Assembly (NCBI RefSeq): GCF_022803015.1
Contig: NZ_JAFKON010000009.1
Span: 62,001 to 126,000 of the forward strand
Origin: Arthrobacter humicola
GTDB lineage: Bacteria; Actinomycetota; Actinomycetes; Actinomycetales; Micrococcaceae
DNA length: 64,000 nucleotides
Reading direction: 5' to 3'
Shown: one piece after another, positions 16,016 to 25,203 of the stretch
Numbering within the stretch: position 1 is the first letter of the stretch
Layout of the letters: each line of letters starts with the position of its first letter
The notes under the pieces: generated by a model
Told to the model about the DNA's origin: nothing
Seen by the model: the letters and a program-made list of their open reading frames with translations, nothing else
Database searches by the model: none
Made by a program: the position numbers and the translations under genes

Positions 16016-16276
16016 GATGCAACCTCCATGCGGCTTCGGTGGCGGCAAGGCCCCGGGGAGCCCGCCCTGGGTTTCATTCGAACACCGCGGACCCGGGCGG
16101 TCAAGGGCTCACAATTGCCGCCGGAAAGCGGCTGCGGGCGGGCCCGCCGGAGCCGGGCAGTTACGGCCTCCCTAAACTTTCCACTGAGGATTGCCAGCCG
16201 GAAAAGCGCGGAAATACGGGGTAGTCTGGAGTCGCAATGGGGCCGGACCATGCCCGACCAAACCCAGGAGTTTTTC

Positions 16277-17542
16277 GTGTCTCAGCACACCGAATCGGAC
16301 CGAAACGATTCTTCGCAGCACCACCCGACACAGCCCTCTTCGGTCCGCGATACGGACCCGCGCCCTGCCTCGCCGCACGCTTCTGCTGCCCCCGGGGCGG
16401 CTCCCTCCACTGCCGCTCCGGTCAGCGCACCGAGCCCCTCGCCCGCAACAGACGCGAGCGCAGCGCCCAGCGCAGCGGACATCAAGCGCTGGCGACAGTA
16501 TCTCGCCGATGAACGTGCCGAGGCGGCCGTCTACCGGGACCTGGCGCAGAACCGCGCCGGGGAGGAGCGCGCCATCCTGCTGGCGCTGGCCGAGGCCGAG
16601 GGACGCCATGAAGCGCACTGGCTCCAGTTGCTGGGCGATCACGCCGGCAAGGACCGGCATGCCTCACTCCGGAGCCGGTTCCTGGGCTTCCTGGCCCGGC
16701 ACTTCGGCTCGGTCTTCGTCCTGGCCCTGGCCCAGCGGGCGGAGAGCCGCTCCCCGTACGCCACCGAATCCTTCGCCACCCCGGCCATGGTCGCCGACGA
16801 GCAGATCCACGAAGAAGTGGTCCGCGGGCTGGCCACCCGGGGCCGCAACCGGCTGGCCGGAACGTTCCGCGCCGCCGTCTTCGGCGCCAACGACGGGCTG
16901 GTCAGCAACCTGTCCCTCGTCATGGGCATGGCGGCCTCGGGCGTGGGCAGCCAGGTGGTACTCCTCAGCGGCGTCGCCGGGCTGCTGGCCGGCGCACTGT
17001 CCATGGGGGCCGGCGAGTTCATTTCCGTGCGGTCGCAGCGGGAGCTCCTCGCCGCGACCCGACCCACCCAGATCACCTTGGCGGCGGCGCCGCTGCTCGA
17101 TATCGAGCACAACGAACTCCTGCTCGTCTACCTGGCCCGCGGCATGTCCCGGGAGGCCGCCGAGCACCGCGTCGCGGAGCGGATGGGCCTGCTGGACTGC
17201 GACTGCGATCCCAGCCTGTCCCTGCGTCCGGAACTGCCCGAAAGCGAGGACCAGCACGAGGCGGTCGGCACCGCCTGGGGCGCGGCGGCGTCGAGCTTCT
17301 GCTTCTTCGCCTCTGGCGCGATCGTGCCCATCATTCCCTTCCTGCTGGGCATGACAGGACTCGCCGCACTGGTGGTTTCCGCGTCCCTCGTCGGCTTGGC
17401 GCTGCTGCTTACCGGCGGCGTCGTGGGCCTGCTCTCCGGTACCTCGCCCGCCACCCGTGGCCTGCGCCAGCTGGCCATCGGCATGGGTGCCGCGGGCGTG
17501 ACGTACCTGCTGGGCATGGCCTTCGGCGCCGTGGTTGGCTAG
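16277..17542 (+). CDS. MbfA-like ferritin-like/VIT1 fusion, iron or manganese membrane transporter
   Basis: 421 residues. A disordered Ser/Ala/Pro-rich leader (about 60 residues) is followed by a ferritin-like di-iron domain (DERAEAAVYRDLA and EAEGRHEAHW supply the carboxylate/His ligands). Next comes a VIT1/CCC1 domain with five helices (GANDGLVSNLSLVMGMAASG, ending at GMAFGAVVG). This Er-VIT1 architecture is that of MbfA, a membrane ferritin that exports iron and protects against peroxide in alpha-proteobacteria. GTG 16277 is chosen from AGGAG 6 nt upstream. No Fur/DtxR-type operator was recognised. Confidence 0.88.
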   Translation: MSQHTESDRNDSSQHHPTQPSSVRDTDPRPASPHASAAPGAAPSTAAPVSAPSPSPATDASAAPSAADIKRWRQYLADERAEAAVYRDLAQNRAGEERAILLALAEAEGRHEAHWLQLLGDHAGKDRHASLRSRFLGFLARHFGSVFVLALAQRAESRSPYATESFATPAMVADEQIHEEVVRGLATRGRNRLAGTFRAAVFGANDGLVSNLSLVMGMAASGVGSQVVLLSGVAGLLAGALSMGAGEFISVRSQRELLAATRPTQITLAAAPLLDIEHNELLLVYLARGMSREAAEHRVAERMGLLDCDCDPSLSLRPELPESEDQHEAVGTAWGAAASSFCFFASGAIVPIIPFLLGMTGLAALVVSASLVGLALLLTGGVVGLLSGTSPATRGLRQLAIGMGAAGVTYLLGMAFGAVVG

Positions 17543-18501
17543 TGGACGGCCCTGAATTTCGGGACCGCGGACCTCGGCACAGCCGGCGAGCCACCGCGCT
17601 GCGGATCATCAGGAACCTCGCCGCCGCCGCGGTGATCGCCGCCGGCGCCTTCCTCACCGCCGGACTCGTCTACGGCGATCCGAGGTTCACGGGCCTCTTC
17701 GAGGTCTCCCGAGGAACGGGGAACAACGCAGGGCACAGTGCAGAAAACAAGGCAGGCAGTGACCTGCAGGCACAGCCGCAGGCCGGCCAGAAATCCGGCC
17801 AGCCTGCCGTGCCGGCCGGCGAAGACCGGACGGACACTCCCCCGCCCGGGCTCGAGGAGCAGGACCACCCCCTCGGCGCGGCCCGGAAACCGGAGGCCGC
17901 CAGCACCTCGTACAAGTTCCTCGCAACGAATGACGACGGCACTCCGGTGGGTTACTCGCCGTGCCGCCCGCTGCACTACGTCATCAATGCCGCCCTGGCC
18001 CCGCCGGGTGCCGAGCGGCTCGTGGACGACTCGATCCGGACGATCTCCGAGGCCACCGGGATCGCCTTCATCAATGACGGCCCCACGTCCGAGGCCCCCT
18101 CGCCCACACGTGCGCCCTACCAAAGGGATCTCTACGGGGACCGGTGGGCGCCGCTGCTGATCGCCTGGACCACCCCGGAGCAGGCACCGCAGCTCAAAGG
18201 CCCGGTGATCGGCACGGGCGGAAGCACACACTTCAGTTTCGGCGACGGCCCCAAAAGCTTCGTCACCGGCAGCCTGGAGCTGGATGCCCCGCAAATCGCG
18301 GAAGACCTGGACCGCTCCGAGGGAGCGGCCTATGCCACGGCCGTGATCCTGCACGAGCTCGGCCATGTGATGGGCCTGGAGCATGTCGATGACCCGGCCC
18401 AGCTGATGTACCCCGAGATCGGAGCCCCGGACGGGCTTGCCGCCGGCGACCTGAACGGACTCTACGAGCTCGGCCACGCCCAGTGCCGCAAGGATCTCTG
18501 A
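17542..18501 (+). CDS. matrixin-like zinc metalloprotease, membrane-anchored or secreted
   Basis: 319 residues. Basic N-terminus, then a hydrophobic segment at about 24-44 (signal anchor), a Pro/Gln/Ala-rich linker to about 120, and the catalytic domain. The zinc site HELGHVMGLEH is at 271-281 and a Met-turn follows in QLMYPE, both diagnostic of metzincins. The GTG start overlaps the stop codon of the preceding ferritin/VIT1 gene by one base (TAGTG), so the two are co-transcribed. Substrate unknown; it acts outside the membrane. Confidence 0.88.
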   Translation: MDGPEFRDRGPRHSRRATALRIIRNLAAAAVIAAGAFLTAGLVYGDPRFTGLFEVSRGTGNNAGHSAENKAGSDLQAQPQAGQKSGQPAVPAGEDRTDTPPPGLEEQDHPLGAARKPEAASTSYKFLATNDDGTPVGYSPCRPLHYVINAALAPPGAERLVDDSIRTISEATGIAFINDGPTSEAPSPTRAPYQRDLYGDRWAPLLIAWTTPEQAPQLKGPVIGTGGSTHFSFGDGPKSFVTGSLELDAPQIAEDLDRSEGAAYATAVILHELGHVMGLEHVDDPAQLMYPEIGAPDGLAAGDLNGLYELGHAQCRKDL

Positions 18502-18505
18502 CCCC

Positions 18506-19639
18506 CTAGCGCTCCAGCGCCTCAAGGGCTTCTTCGACCGTATCGACCAGGAAGATCCTTCCCTCCATCCGGCGCCCGGACGCCAGGCTCTGCAAGAGGG
18601 GCCAGGCCGGGAATCGCCGCAGCCAGTGCTCGTGCCCCACCAGGACCATGGGAGTGACGGTTTCCGGGGCGGCGTAGTAGTTCTCGCAGGCGTCCTGGAA
18701 GATCTCCTGGACCGTGCCGCCCGAACCCGGCAAAAAGACGATCCCGCCGTTGCACAGTTCAAGCAGGATGGCTTCCCGGATGGCATTCGCGAAGTATTTG
18801 GCCACATGCGTGGCGAAGAAGTTCGGTGGTTCATGACCGTAAAACCATGTGGGAATCCCCAGCGACGGCACACCCTCCGGGTGGCGTTGGGCGACCGCCG
18901 CGGCCGTCCGCGCCCAGGCGGCCACCGACGGGCGGAAGGACGGCACCGCCGAGAGGTCGGCCAGGGCCCGCCGGAAGTCCGGTTCGGTGGCCTCGCTGAG
19001 GAAGGCGCCAAGATTGGCGGCCTCCATGGCCCCGGGGCCGCCGCCCGTGGCCACCACCCGGCCGCTGCGGGCCAGCAGCCGGCCCAGCAGCGCGGCGCCC
19101 TCAAAGACGGCGGTGCCGCGGCGGGCAATGTGCCCGCCCATGACCCCCACCATCGTGCGGCCGGCGCGGAGATAGGTGCCGGCCAGTTCGTCGAGTGCCA
19201 CGCCGATCGAGTGGTCATGCAGGGCGGCGGCCAGTGTCGCATCCAGACGGCGGCGCTGGCCCGGCCGGATGCTCCACTGGTACACCCGCGCGTCGAGCGT
19301 GTCCTCGTAGGGTGAGGTGGCGATCCCGGAATAGAGTTCCTGCGGCGTGTACAGCTGCCCGCGGTAGGGGTTGAACGGCACGGCCGTGAGCCGGGGAAAG
19401 ATGAGGGCGCCCCGGCCGCGCAGCAAATCCTCCACACCGTCGTCGAACCTGCAGCCCAGGAAGACCGCGCCCTGGGCCTCAAGCGCCGTCAGCTGGGCCC
19501 GGCGGCCCCGCAGGTCCAGCGACTGGACGTGCCAGCCGTGCATGCTGCGCGCCCCCGCCGCGACCAGCCGGTCGAAACCGGCAAGGCTCTCGACCTCCAA
19601 CGTGCGGGGGCTGGGGTGAAGGCTGCGGGCGGCGCTCAT
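18506..19639 (-). CDS. LOG-like Rossmann-fold nucleotide-binding protein
   Basis: 377 residues, longer than typical LOG proteins (about 190). The C-terminal half holds the LOG-type elements GGGPGAMEAAN and LPGSGGTVQEIFQ, variants of the signature found in cytokinin-riboside phosphoribohydrolase and pyrimidine/purine nucleotide 5'-monophosphate nucleosidases. The N-terminal about 150 residues are an additional domain. Convergent with the protease gene, 4 nt apart. No Shine-Dalgarno precedes ATG 19639, but TAGGCT sits 6 nt before it, so the transcript is probably leaderless. Exact substrate unknown. Confidence 0.85.
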   Translation of the reverse strand: MSAARSLHPSPRTLEVESLAGFDRLVAAGARSMHGWHVQSLDLRGRRAQLTALEAQGAVFLGCRFDDGVEDLLRGRGALIFPRLTAVPFNPYRGQLYTPQELYSGIATSPYEDTLDARVYQWSIRPGQRRRLDATLAAALHDHSIGVALDELAGTYLRAGRTMVGVMGGHIARRGTAVFEGAALLGRLLARSGRVVATGGGPGAMEAANLGAFLSEATEPDFRRALADLSAVPSFRPSVAAWARTAAAVAQRHPEGVPSLGIPTWFYGHEPPNFFATHVAKYFANAIREAILLELCNGGIVFLPGSGGTVQEIFQDACENYYAAPETVTPMVLVGHEHWLRRFPAWPLLQSLASGRRMEGRIFLVDTVEEALEALER

Positions 19640-19645
19640 GGAGCC

Positions 19646-19651
19646 AGCCTA
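19646..19651 (-). promoter_or_regulatory. -10 box of a likely leaderless transcript (LOG-like gene)
   Basis: TAGGCT (TANNNT form) ends 6 nt before ATG 19639 on the minus strand and no ribosome site is present, matching the spacing of actinobacterial leaderless mRNAs. Confidence 0.4.
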
Positions 19652-19747
19652 GACCGTGGCCAAGCTCCCCCGTGGCGCCATCACTCCTGGTGGCCATTCC
19701 GGGATCTTGAGGCCCAAAAGTGATAGCGCAACGGGGGTCCGTGCAGG

Positions 19748-20524
19748 TTAGGAGACCTGGAGGCCGCCGTTGATGTCATAGGTGGCCGCGGTGATGTAAC
19801 CGGCGTCCGGGCCGAGCAGGAAGGCGATCAGGGCCGCCACTTCCTCGCGGCTGCCGACCCGCCCCATCATGATGCCCTCCGACATCTGTGCCTTGCGTTC
19901 CTCGCTCAGGGTGCCGCCCATGATGTCGGTGTCGATGGGGCCGGGGGCGATGGCGTTGACCGTGACCCCGAACTCGCCCACCTCGCGGGCCAGGGCGCGG
20001 GTGAATCCGATGATCCCGGCCTTGGAGGCGCTGTAGGCGACCTTTGAGTAGGTGCCGCCGCCCCGCTGTGCCGAAATCGAGGAGATGCTCACGATCCGGC
20101 CCAGCTTGCGCTCGATCATGCCCTTGAGCACGCGCTGGGAAACGATGAAGGATCCGCGCATGTTGATGGCGAAGACCTTGTCCCATTCCTCGACAGTGGT
20201 GTCCATGAACGGCGTCGGGGAACTGATGCCGGCCAGGTTGGCCAGCGCGACGATCGGGGGCAGCGAGCCCTCGATCTCGGTGATGGCCCGGTCAACCGAC
20301 GCGGCGTCGGAGACGTCCGCACCGACGCCGACGGCCTTGACCGCACGGTTGGAACCGATTTCGGCCGCAGCGGCGCTGGCGTCCTCGGCATTGATGTCCA
20401 GGATTGCGATGGACCAGCCCTCGCTGGCCAGGCGGTCGGCGGCGGCACGGCCGATGCCGCGGGCTGACGCGGCTCCGGTCAGGACCACGGTGCGTTCAGT
20501 GGGGAACGGGGTAATTGATGTCAT
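19748..20524 (-). CDS. short-chain dehydrogenase/reductase
   Basis: 258-residue classical SDR. The cofactor loop TGAASARGIGRAA and the catalytic YSASK motif are intact, and D64-type adenine contact ADVSDAAS is present. The loop lacks a basic NADP marker, so NAD is likely. AAGGA stands 9 nt before ATG 20524. It is downstream of an ACS-type MFS importer and a GntR repressor, suggesting oxidation of an imported sugar acid or hydroxy acid in catabolism rather than fatty-acid synthesis. Substrate not identifiable. Confidence 0.9.
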   Translation of the reverse strand: MTSITPFPTERTVVLTGAASARGIGRAAADRLASEGWSIAILDINAEDASAAAAEIGSNRAVKAVGVGADVSDAASVDRAITEIEGSLPPIVALANLAGISSPTPFMDTTVEEWDKVFAINMRGSFIVSQRVLKGMIERKLGRIVSISSISAQRGGGTYSKVAYSASKAGIIGFTRALAREVGEFGVTVNAIAPGPIDTDIMGGTLSEERKAQMSEGIMMGRVGSREEVAALIAFLLGPDAGYITAATYDINGGLQVS

Positions 20525-20550
20525 GACGAAGATTCCTTCGGGGGTTCGGA

Positions 20551-21921
20551 TCAGGATACTTTGGCCGGGTCGACGGCGGCAGCCGCTGCGACCGCTGGGT
20601 CAAGGCCGGCGTCGCCTTCGGGGCGCCGGCGGGCGTACAGGTAGGTGGCCACGGCCGTGATGCACAGGCACAGGGACAGGAACAGGAGCCCGCTCTGGTT
20701 GCTTCCGGTGGCGTCCTTGAGGAGGCCGACCGCGTACGGGGAGATGAAGCCGCCGAGGTTTCCGAGGGAGTTCACCAGGGCCAGCCCGGAAGCGGCAGCC
20801 GCACCGGTCAGCGCCGCGGAGGGCATCGAGAGGAAGGGGGCGATCGCTCCGTAGATCCCCATGGCGGAGAGCGTCAGGCCGACCATCGCGAGGAACGGGT
20901 TGACCGGCAGCAGGTAGCCGGCGGCCACGAGTCCGACGCCCGCCAGCACCATGCTGACCGAGGCGTGCCAGGCACGCTTGCCGGTCCGGTCCGCGCGCTT
21001 GCTCCAGAAGTAGACGAATACTGCGGCCACGGCATAGGGGATGAAGACGATGAAACCGACCTCTGCCGTGGAGAACTTGCCGAGGGCCGCGACGATGGTG
21101 GGCATCCACAGGCCCAGGCCGTAGATCCCGCACACCAGGCCGAAGTACAGGGCGGAGTAGACCAGGGTGCGCTTGTCCTTGAGCCCGGCCATGAAGTTGT
21201 GCTTGCCCGACTGGGACTTGGCGGCCAGTTCGGCGTCCATGGTGGCGGTGAGCCAGTTGCGCTCGTCGGCTTCGAGCCATTTGGCGTCCCGCGGACGGTC
21301 AGTCATGAGGATGGGCGTCAGCAGGCCGAGGGCGATCGCCGGGATGCCTTCGATGATGTAGAGCCACTGCCAGCCCTGGAGGCCCATGACGCCGTCCATC
21401 TGCAGCAGGAGCCCGGATACCGGGGCGCCGAGCGCATTGGATACGGGCTGGGCAAGGATGAAGATGCCCAGCACCGTGACGCGCTGCGCGGCAGGGAACC
21501 ACAGTGTCAGGTAGAACAGGATCGCCGGGAAGAACCCGGCCTCGGCGGCACCGAGCAGGAACCGGACGATGTAATACGTGGTTTCACCGTTCACCAGGCA
21601 CATGGCGGTGGCGAAGATGCCCCACGTGATCAGGATGCGGGCCAGCCATTTCCGGGCTCCGAACCGGTACATGCCGGCGTTGCTGGGAACCTCCAGGAGG
21701 GCGTAGCCAAGGAAGAAGATGCCGGCGCCCAGACCGTAGGCAGCGGAGTTCAGGCCGATGTCCTCGCTCATGGTGAGTTTGGCGAATCCGACGTTGTTGC
21801 GGTCCAGGTAGGCAACGAAGTAGAGCAGGACAATCAGGGGCATGACGCGGCGGCGGACCTTGCGGAGCGTGCGGTCGCCCAGTTCGCCGAGTCCGAAGGA
21901 CTTGGGGGCTAATGAAGTCAT
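20551..21921 (-). CDS. MFS transporter, anion:cation symporter (ACS) family
   Basis: 456 residues, 12 helices. The N-terminus DRNNVGFAKLTMSEDIGL is typical of ACS members that import tartrate, galactonate, 4-hydroxyphenylacetate and similar organic anions with protons. ATG 21921 is preferred to the adjacent ATG 21924 because AAGAAGG then has 6 nt spacing. It is followed 26 nt later by the SDR gene. The perfect FadR-type palindrome upstream indicates control by the GntR protein encoded next. Confidence 0.9.
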   Translation of the reverse strand: MTSLAPKSFGLGELGDRTLRKVRRRVMPLIVLLYFVAYLDRNNVGFAKLTMSEDIGLNSAAYGLGAGIFFLGYALLEVPSNAGMYRFGARKWLARILITWGIFATAMCLVNGETTYYIVRFLLGAAEAGFFPAILFYLTLWFPAAQRVTVLGIFILAQPVSNALGAPVSGLLLQMDGVMGLQGWQWLYIIEGIPAIALGLLTPILMTDRPRDAKWLEADERNWLTATMDAELAAKSQSGKHNFMAGLKDKRTLVYSALYFGLVCGIYGLGLWMPTIVAALGKFSTAEVGFIVFIPYAVAAVFVYFWSKRADRTGKRAWHASVSMVLAGVGLVAAGYLLPVNPFLAMVGLTLSAMGIYGAIAPFLSMPSAALTGAAAASGLALVNSLGNLGGFISPYAVGLLKDATGSNQSGLLFLSLCLCITAVATYLYARRRPEGDAGLDPAVAAAAAVDPAKVS

Positions 21922-22035
21922 CATCGACCTTCTTAAGTGTTTTCCTGCCCTGCGGCTGTGCCGGGTGAGGAAAGCGGTGGATTGGGGTGGTCATCCTGCC
22001 CGCCTGGAAGCGCGTGCTGCAGGATTCTTGTTGAG

Positions 22036-22054
22036 TCAGATGTCAGACATCTGA
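22036..22054. promoter_or_regulatory. perfect 19-bp palindrome, GntR (FadR/FCD) operator
   Basis: TCAGATGTC-A-GACATCTGA is perfectly symmetrical and has the GTC-N-GAC core favoured by FCD-type GntR regulators. It lies about 115 nt upstream of the MFS gene and 64 nt beyond the stop of the gntR gene, so it probably represses the MFS-SDR pair. Confidence 0.75.
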
Positions 22055-22117
22055 TTCAGGAACTAGCCAAAATCTTAGGATGTGATTCGGATTACGTCAA
22101 GAGTCCGGAGGCGGACG

Positions 22118-22825
22118 TCAGGACTTGGCGCCCCGGACGTAGCGTTCGTAGTCCGCATTGGTCTGGTCCATGTGCTCATCCATCGCCTGCCGCGAGCGCT
22201 CGGCGTCGCCGCTCAGAATGCTGTCCAGGACCCGCTGGTGGTAATCGATGGCATGCTGCTGGATCACCTCGACGGCCGACGTTTCGCGCCGGGTCACGTA
22301 CAGCAGCTGGCCCAACTGGGCGAACAGGGCCCGGACAAAGGGGTTGCCGGACGCCTTCAGGACGGCGTCGTGGAAACCAATGTCCGCCTCCACGAAGCGG
22401 TCCAGGTCGCCGGAGGCGTGGAAGCGCTTCATATCCGCGATGCACTCGCGCATGCGCTCGGCCTGCTCCGGGGTATAGCGTTTGGCGGCGAGCGCCGCGG
22501 CCCCGGTCTCCACCATCCGTCGCATCTCAATCAGTCCCACCGAGACCTGGTCGGCCGCATTGCCATGGGAGGCTGCCTTGAAGATCGCGTCCAGGCCGGT
22601 CCAGTTGTCCGTGGGATTGACGAAGGTTCCCCGGCCGGCCTTCACATAGAGGATGTTTTGCGCCCGGAGAGCTTTGAGGGCCTCACGCACGGTGAGCCGG
22701 CTGACGCCGTAGGCCTTGGCAATGTCGGCCTCGGGCGGAATCGGGTTGTGGGGCAGGAGCTTTCCGTCAAGGATTTCGGTCAGCAGGCCGTCGACGAGAT
22801 CGTCGACCAGTGTCCTGCGGCCCAT
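22118..22825 (-). CDS. GntR-family regulator, FCD (FadR) subfamily
   Basis: 235 residues: winged HTH (IPPEADIAKAYGVSRLTVREA) followed by the all-helical FCD ligand domain with the metal-binding Asp/His set in EADIGFHDAV and YHQRVLDSI. ATG 22825 is chosen because AAGGTGGG stands 7 nt upstream; the GTG at 22837 has no room for a ribosome site. Likely senses the carboxylate metabolite of the neighbouring SDR/MFS pathway and binds the 22036 palindrome. Confidence 0.92.
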   Translation of the reverse strand: MGRRTLVDDLVDGLLTEILDGKLLPHNPIPPEADIAKAYGVSRLTVREALKALRAQNILYVKAGRGTFVNPTDNWTGLDAIFKAASHGNAADQVSVGLIEMRRMVETGAAALAAKRYTPEQAERMRECIADMKRFHASGDLDRFVEADIGFHDAVLKASGNPFVRALFAQLGQLLYVTRRETSAVEVIQQHAIDYHQRVLDSILSGDAERSRQAMDEHMDQTNADYERYVRGAKS

Positions 22826-22839
22826 CCCAGTTCCCACCT

Positions 22840-23334
22840 TCAGTCTCGTTTCGTGCTGCCATCCACATTACCCATGTCCGGGTGCGCAGCCATGTAGGCG
22901 TCGAGCTTGGCCAGCGTCTGCTCCAGGTTGGCCGGATGGCGGCGCAGGTAGCCGGCCATCCGGAGCAGGCTCTTGCCGCGGACCTGCCGCGCGTCCCATT
23001 GCTCGGTGACCAGGGTGCCAGCGGTGCCGTCCTTGCCCGTGGATGGTTCAAGCAGGTAGCGCCACACGTGGCCGTAAAAGTGCCGCCATGCAATCCGGTG
23101 GCCTTCCTCGAATTCGCAGACGGTATTGAGGATCTTGTAGTTCACCCGCATGTTCATTTGCATGCCGAACCTGGCGCGGAGGTACAGGCGCCGTGGCCCG
23201 CGCGGCTGGGTGCCCTTCACCGTGTCCGAGCCGTCGATCACGCTGTGCAGGGCAGGCGTGGCGAGCACCTCGAAGATGGCTTCGGGGGCTGCGGCGATGT
23301 ACCGGCTGCGGGACACGAGATAGCGGGGATTCAT
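22840..23334 (-). CDS. SRPBCC-superfamily (START/polyketide-cyclase-like) protein
   Basis: 164 residues. The opening SRSRYIAAAPEAIFEVLATPALHSVIDGSD is the usual first strand and helices of the helix-grip fold, which binds a hydrophobic ligand in a cavity; ligand and role are unknown. It sits 14 nt upstream of the gntR gene in the same direction and may be co-transcribed, but it is also widespread in actinobacteria as a stand-alone gene. Confidence 0.8.
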   Translation of the reverse strand: MNPRYLVSRSRYIAAAPEAIFEVLATPALHSVIDGSDTVKGTQPRGPRRLYLRARFGMQMNMRVNYKILNTVCEFEEGHRIAWRHFYGHVWRYLLEPSTGKDGTAGTLVTEQWDARQVRGKSLLRMAGYLRRHPANLEQTLAKLDAYMAAHPDMGNVDGSTKRD

Positions 23335-23373
23335 CTAGTAATCCTAGTCCGCGATCGTGTTGCAGAATGAGGC

Positions 23374-24147
23374 ATGCAGACTTCCCGCAACCCCCTTCGC
23401 GGTCGGCCGCGCATCGGCGTTCCCGTCCGCCTCAGCAGTTCCTCCGATCCCGACCCGCGCGTGGCGGAAGCCAACGCATTGTTCGAGTACATCGTGGAAC
23501 TGCTGCGCGAGGGCGGCGGCGAACCGGTGCTGCTCGACGCTCCGGGGCCCGACGACGGCGGCCTCGCCGCGGCGATGGCCTGCCTTGACGGCGTCGTCCT
23601 TCCCGGCGGCGGCGACCTCGACCCCGCCCTCTACGGCGAGCTGCGCGGTGACGTCTGCTACGACGTCAGCCCTGCCCAGGACGCGCTGGATCTCGCCGTG
23701 GCGCGTCTTGCGATCGACGCCGGGCTGCCTGTGTTCGGCATCTGCCGCGGGCATCAGCTGCTCAATATACTTTACGGCGGGACGCTCATCCAGGACATGG
23801 CGCCGGGGACGGTGGCGCACCGCGAGCCCGCGCCGGTGCACGGGGCCGGCCCGTGGGCCTGGCATGAGGTGGCGGTGCGGGCCGGCTCCAGGGTGGCCGC
23901 GCTCTACGGCGGCGGTTCCGGTGCCGTGAACGTGAAGATCGCCTCCGGCCACCATCAGGCTGTGGCCCGGGTGGCCGGAGGATTGCGGGCGACGGCCGTG
24001 GCCGAGGACGGGACCGTCGAGGCGCTGGAGGATCCGGAGCGCTGGGTGGCCTCGGTCCAGTGGCACCCCGAGGCCCTGGAGCTCCCGGCCGGGGAACGGC
24101 TCGCGCCCTTCCGGGCCTTCGTCGAGGCGTGCCGCGCCCGGCCCTGA
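23374..24147 (+). CDS. class I glutamine-amidotransferase-like gamma-glutamyl hydrolase (peptidase C26, PuuD-like)
   Basis: 257 residues. The nucleophile elbow FGICRGHQLLN carries the catalytic Cys, and the His/Glu pair is in VQWHPEALE; the GGGDLDPALYGE stretch is typical of peptidase C26. PuuD releases GABA from gamma-glutamyl-GABA in putrescine degradation; related members act on other gamma-glutamyl amides. No puu genes are adjacent, so the exact substrate is open. Divergent from the SRPBCC gene, 39 nt apart; GAGG near the ATG is a weak ribosome site. Confidence 0.9.
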   Translation: MQTSRNPLRGRPRIGVPVRLSSSSDPDPRVAEANALFEYIVELLREGGGEPVLLDAPGPDDGGLAAAMACLDGVVLPGGGDLDPALYGELRGDVCYDVSPAQDALDLAVARLAIDAGLPVFGICRGHQLLNILYGGTLIQDMAPGTVAHREPAPVHGAGPWAWHEVAVRAGSRVAALYGGGSGAVNVKIASGHHQAVARVAGGLRATAVAEDGTVEALEDPERWVASVQWHPEALELPAGERLAPFRAFVEACRARP

Positions 24148-24168
24148 GCCGGACGCCCCGGGCCGTGG

Positions 24169-25203
24169 TCAGCTGCCGACGCTCACCGTCACCTTGACCG
24201 GGGCACCGGTGGCCAGCGATTCCTGGGCGGCATCGGCAACCCGGGAGGCCGCGACGGCGTCTTCCGGAGTGCAGGGATTCTCCCGGCGGCCAAGGATCAG
24301 GTCGACGAACGCCTCCATTTCGGAGCGGTACGCCGTCTCGAACCGCTCGGCAAACGTCAGGTGCGGCTTCCCCGCGGGGAAAGCGATCCCCGCTTCGGCG
24401 GAGGCCATGGCCGTCTTGTCGTCCAGGCCCACCATCAGCGAGCCGCGGGAGCCCTGAATTTCCAGCCGGACATCATGGCCCGCCCCGTTGTAGCGGGTCG
24501 CCGAAACCGTTCCCACGGTGCCGTCGTCGAACGTCACCACCGCGAGGGCCGTGTCCACATCGCCGGCCTCACCGATGGCCGGATCCCCGTTGTTGGAGCC
24601 CTTGGCGTAGACCTCGACGATTTCGCGGCCTGTGAGCCAGCGCAGGATGTCGAAATCGTGGACCGAGCAGTCACGGAAGAGCCCGCCGGAGCTGGCCAGG
24701 AACTCGACCGGGGGCGGCGTCATGTCGCACGTGACGGCGCGCAGGGAATGGATCCAGCCGAGCTCGCCGGCCTGGTAAGCGCGGCGGGCTTCCAGGTAGC
24801 CGGCGTCGAACCGGCGCTGATGCCCGATCTGCACCACGCCGTTCCGGTCCCGGATGTAGTCGAGCACCGGCAGGGCGTCGGCCACGTTCAGGGCCACGGG
24901 CTTTTCGCAAAACACCGGGATCCCGGCGTCCACGCCGGCCTTGATGAGCTCGGGGTGGGTCCCGGTTCCGGTGGCGATGACCAGGCCGTCCAGCCCCGAG
25001 GCCAGCAGCGCCTGGACCGAGGGCAGGAATTCGGCACCGAGACCGCTTGCCACCGTCCGGGCGTGCTCTTCGGCGACGTCAGTGAGGCGGAGACGGACAC
25101 GGATCCCTTGTGGGTTCAGGACCTCGTTGAGGGCGGCGATGTTGTTGGCGTGCATGACCCCGATCCGCCCAACGCCGGCGAGTCCAAGGATTACGTCTTT
25201 CAT
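24169..25203 (-). CDS. Gfo/Idh/MocA oxidoreductase, inositol 2-dehydrogenase-like
   Basis: 344 residues. N-terminal Rossmann domain (LGLAGVGRIGVMHANN) and the catalytic EKP motif in VFCEKPVALNV; the C-terminal alpha/beta domain carries DFDILRWLTG with the family Asp/His. ATG 25203 overlaps the stop of the TIM-barrel gene (ATGA). Last gene of the ABC importer operon and the second dehydrogenase in it. Likely oxidises an inositol isomer or a keto-inositol with NAD; the isomer cannot be told. Confidence 0.9.
   Translation of the reverse strand: MKDVILGLAGVGRIGVMHANNIAALNEVLNPQGIRVRLRLTDVAEEHARTVASGLGAEFLPSVQALLASGLDGLVIATGTGTHPELIKAGVDAGIPVFCEKPVALNVADALPVLDYIRDRNGVVQIGHQRRFDAGYLEARRAYQAGELGWIHSLRAVTCDMTPPPVEFLASSGGLFRDCSVHDFDILRWLTGREIVEVYAKGSNNGDPAIGEAGDVDTALAVVTFDDGTVGTVSATRYNGAGHDVRLEIQGSRGSLMVGLDDKTAMASAEAGIAFPAGKPHLTFAERFETAYRSEMEAFVDLILGRRENPCTPEDAVAASRVADAAQESLATGAPVKVTVSVGS

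Noticed and set aside
17539..19482. Long minus-strand frame across the protease and LOG-like genes
   Set aside because: It spans two real genes in other frames and has composition of a shadow.
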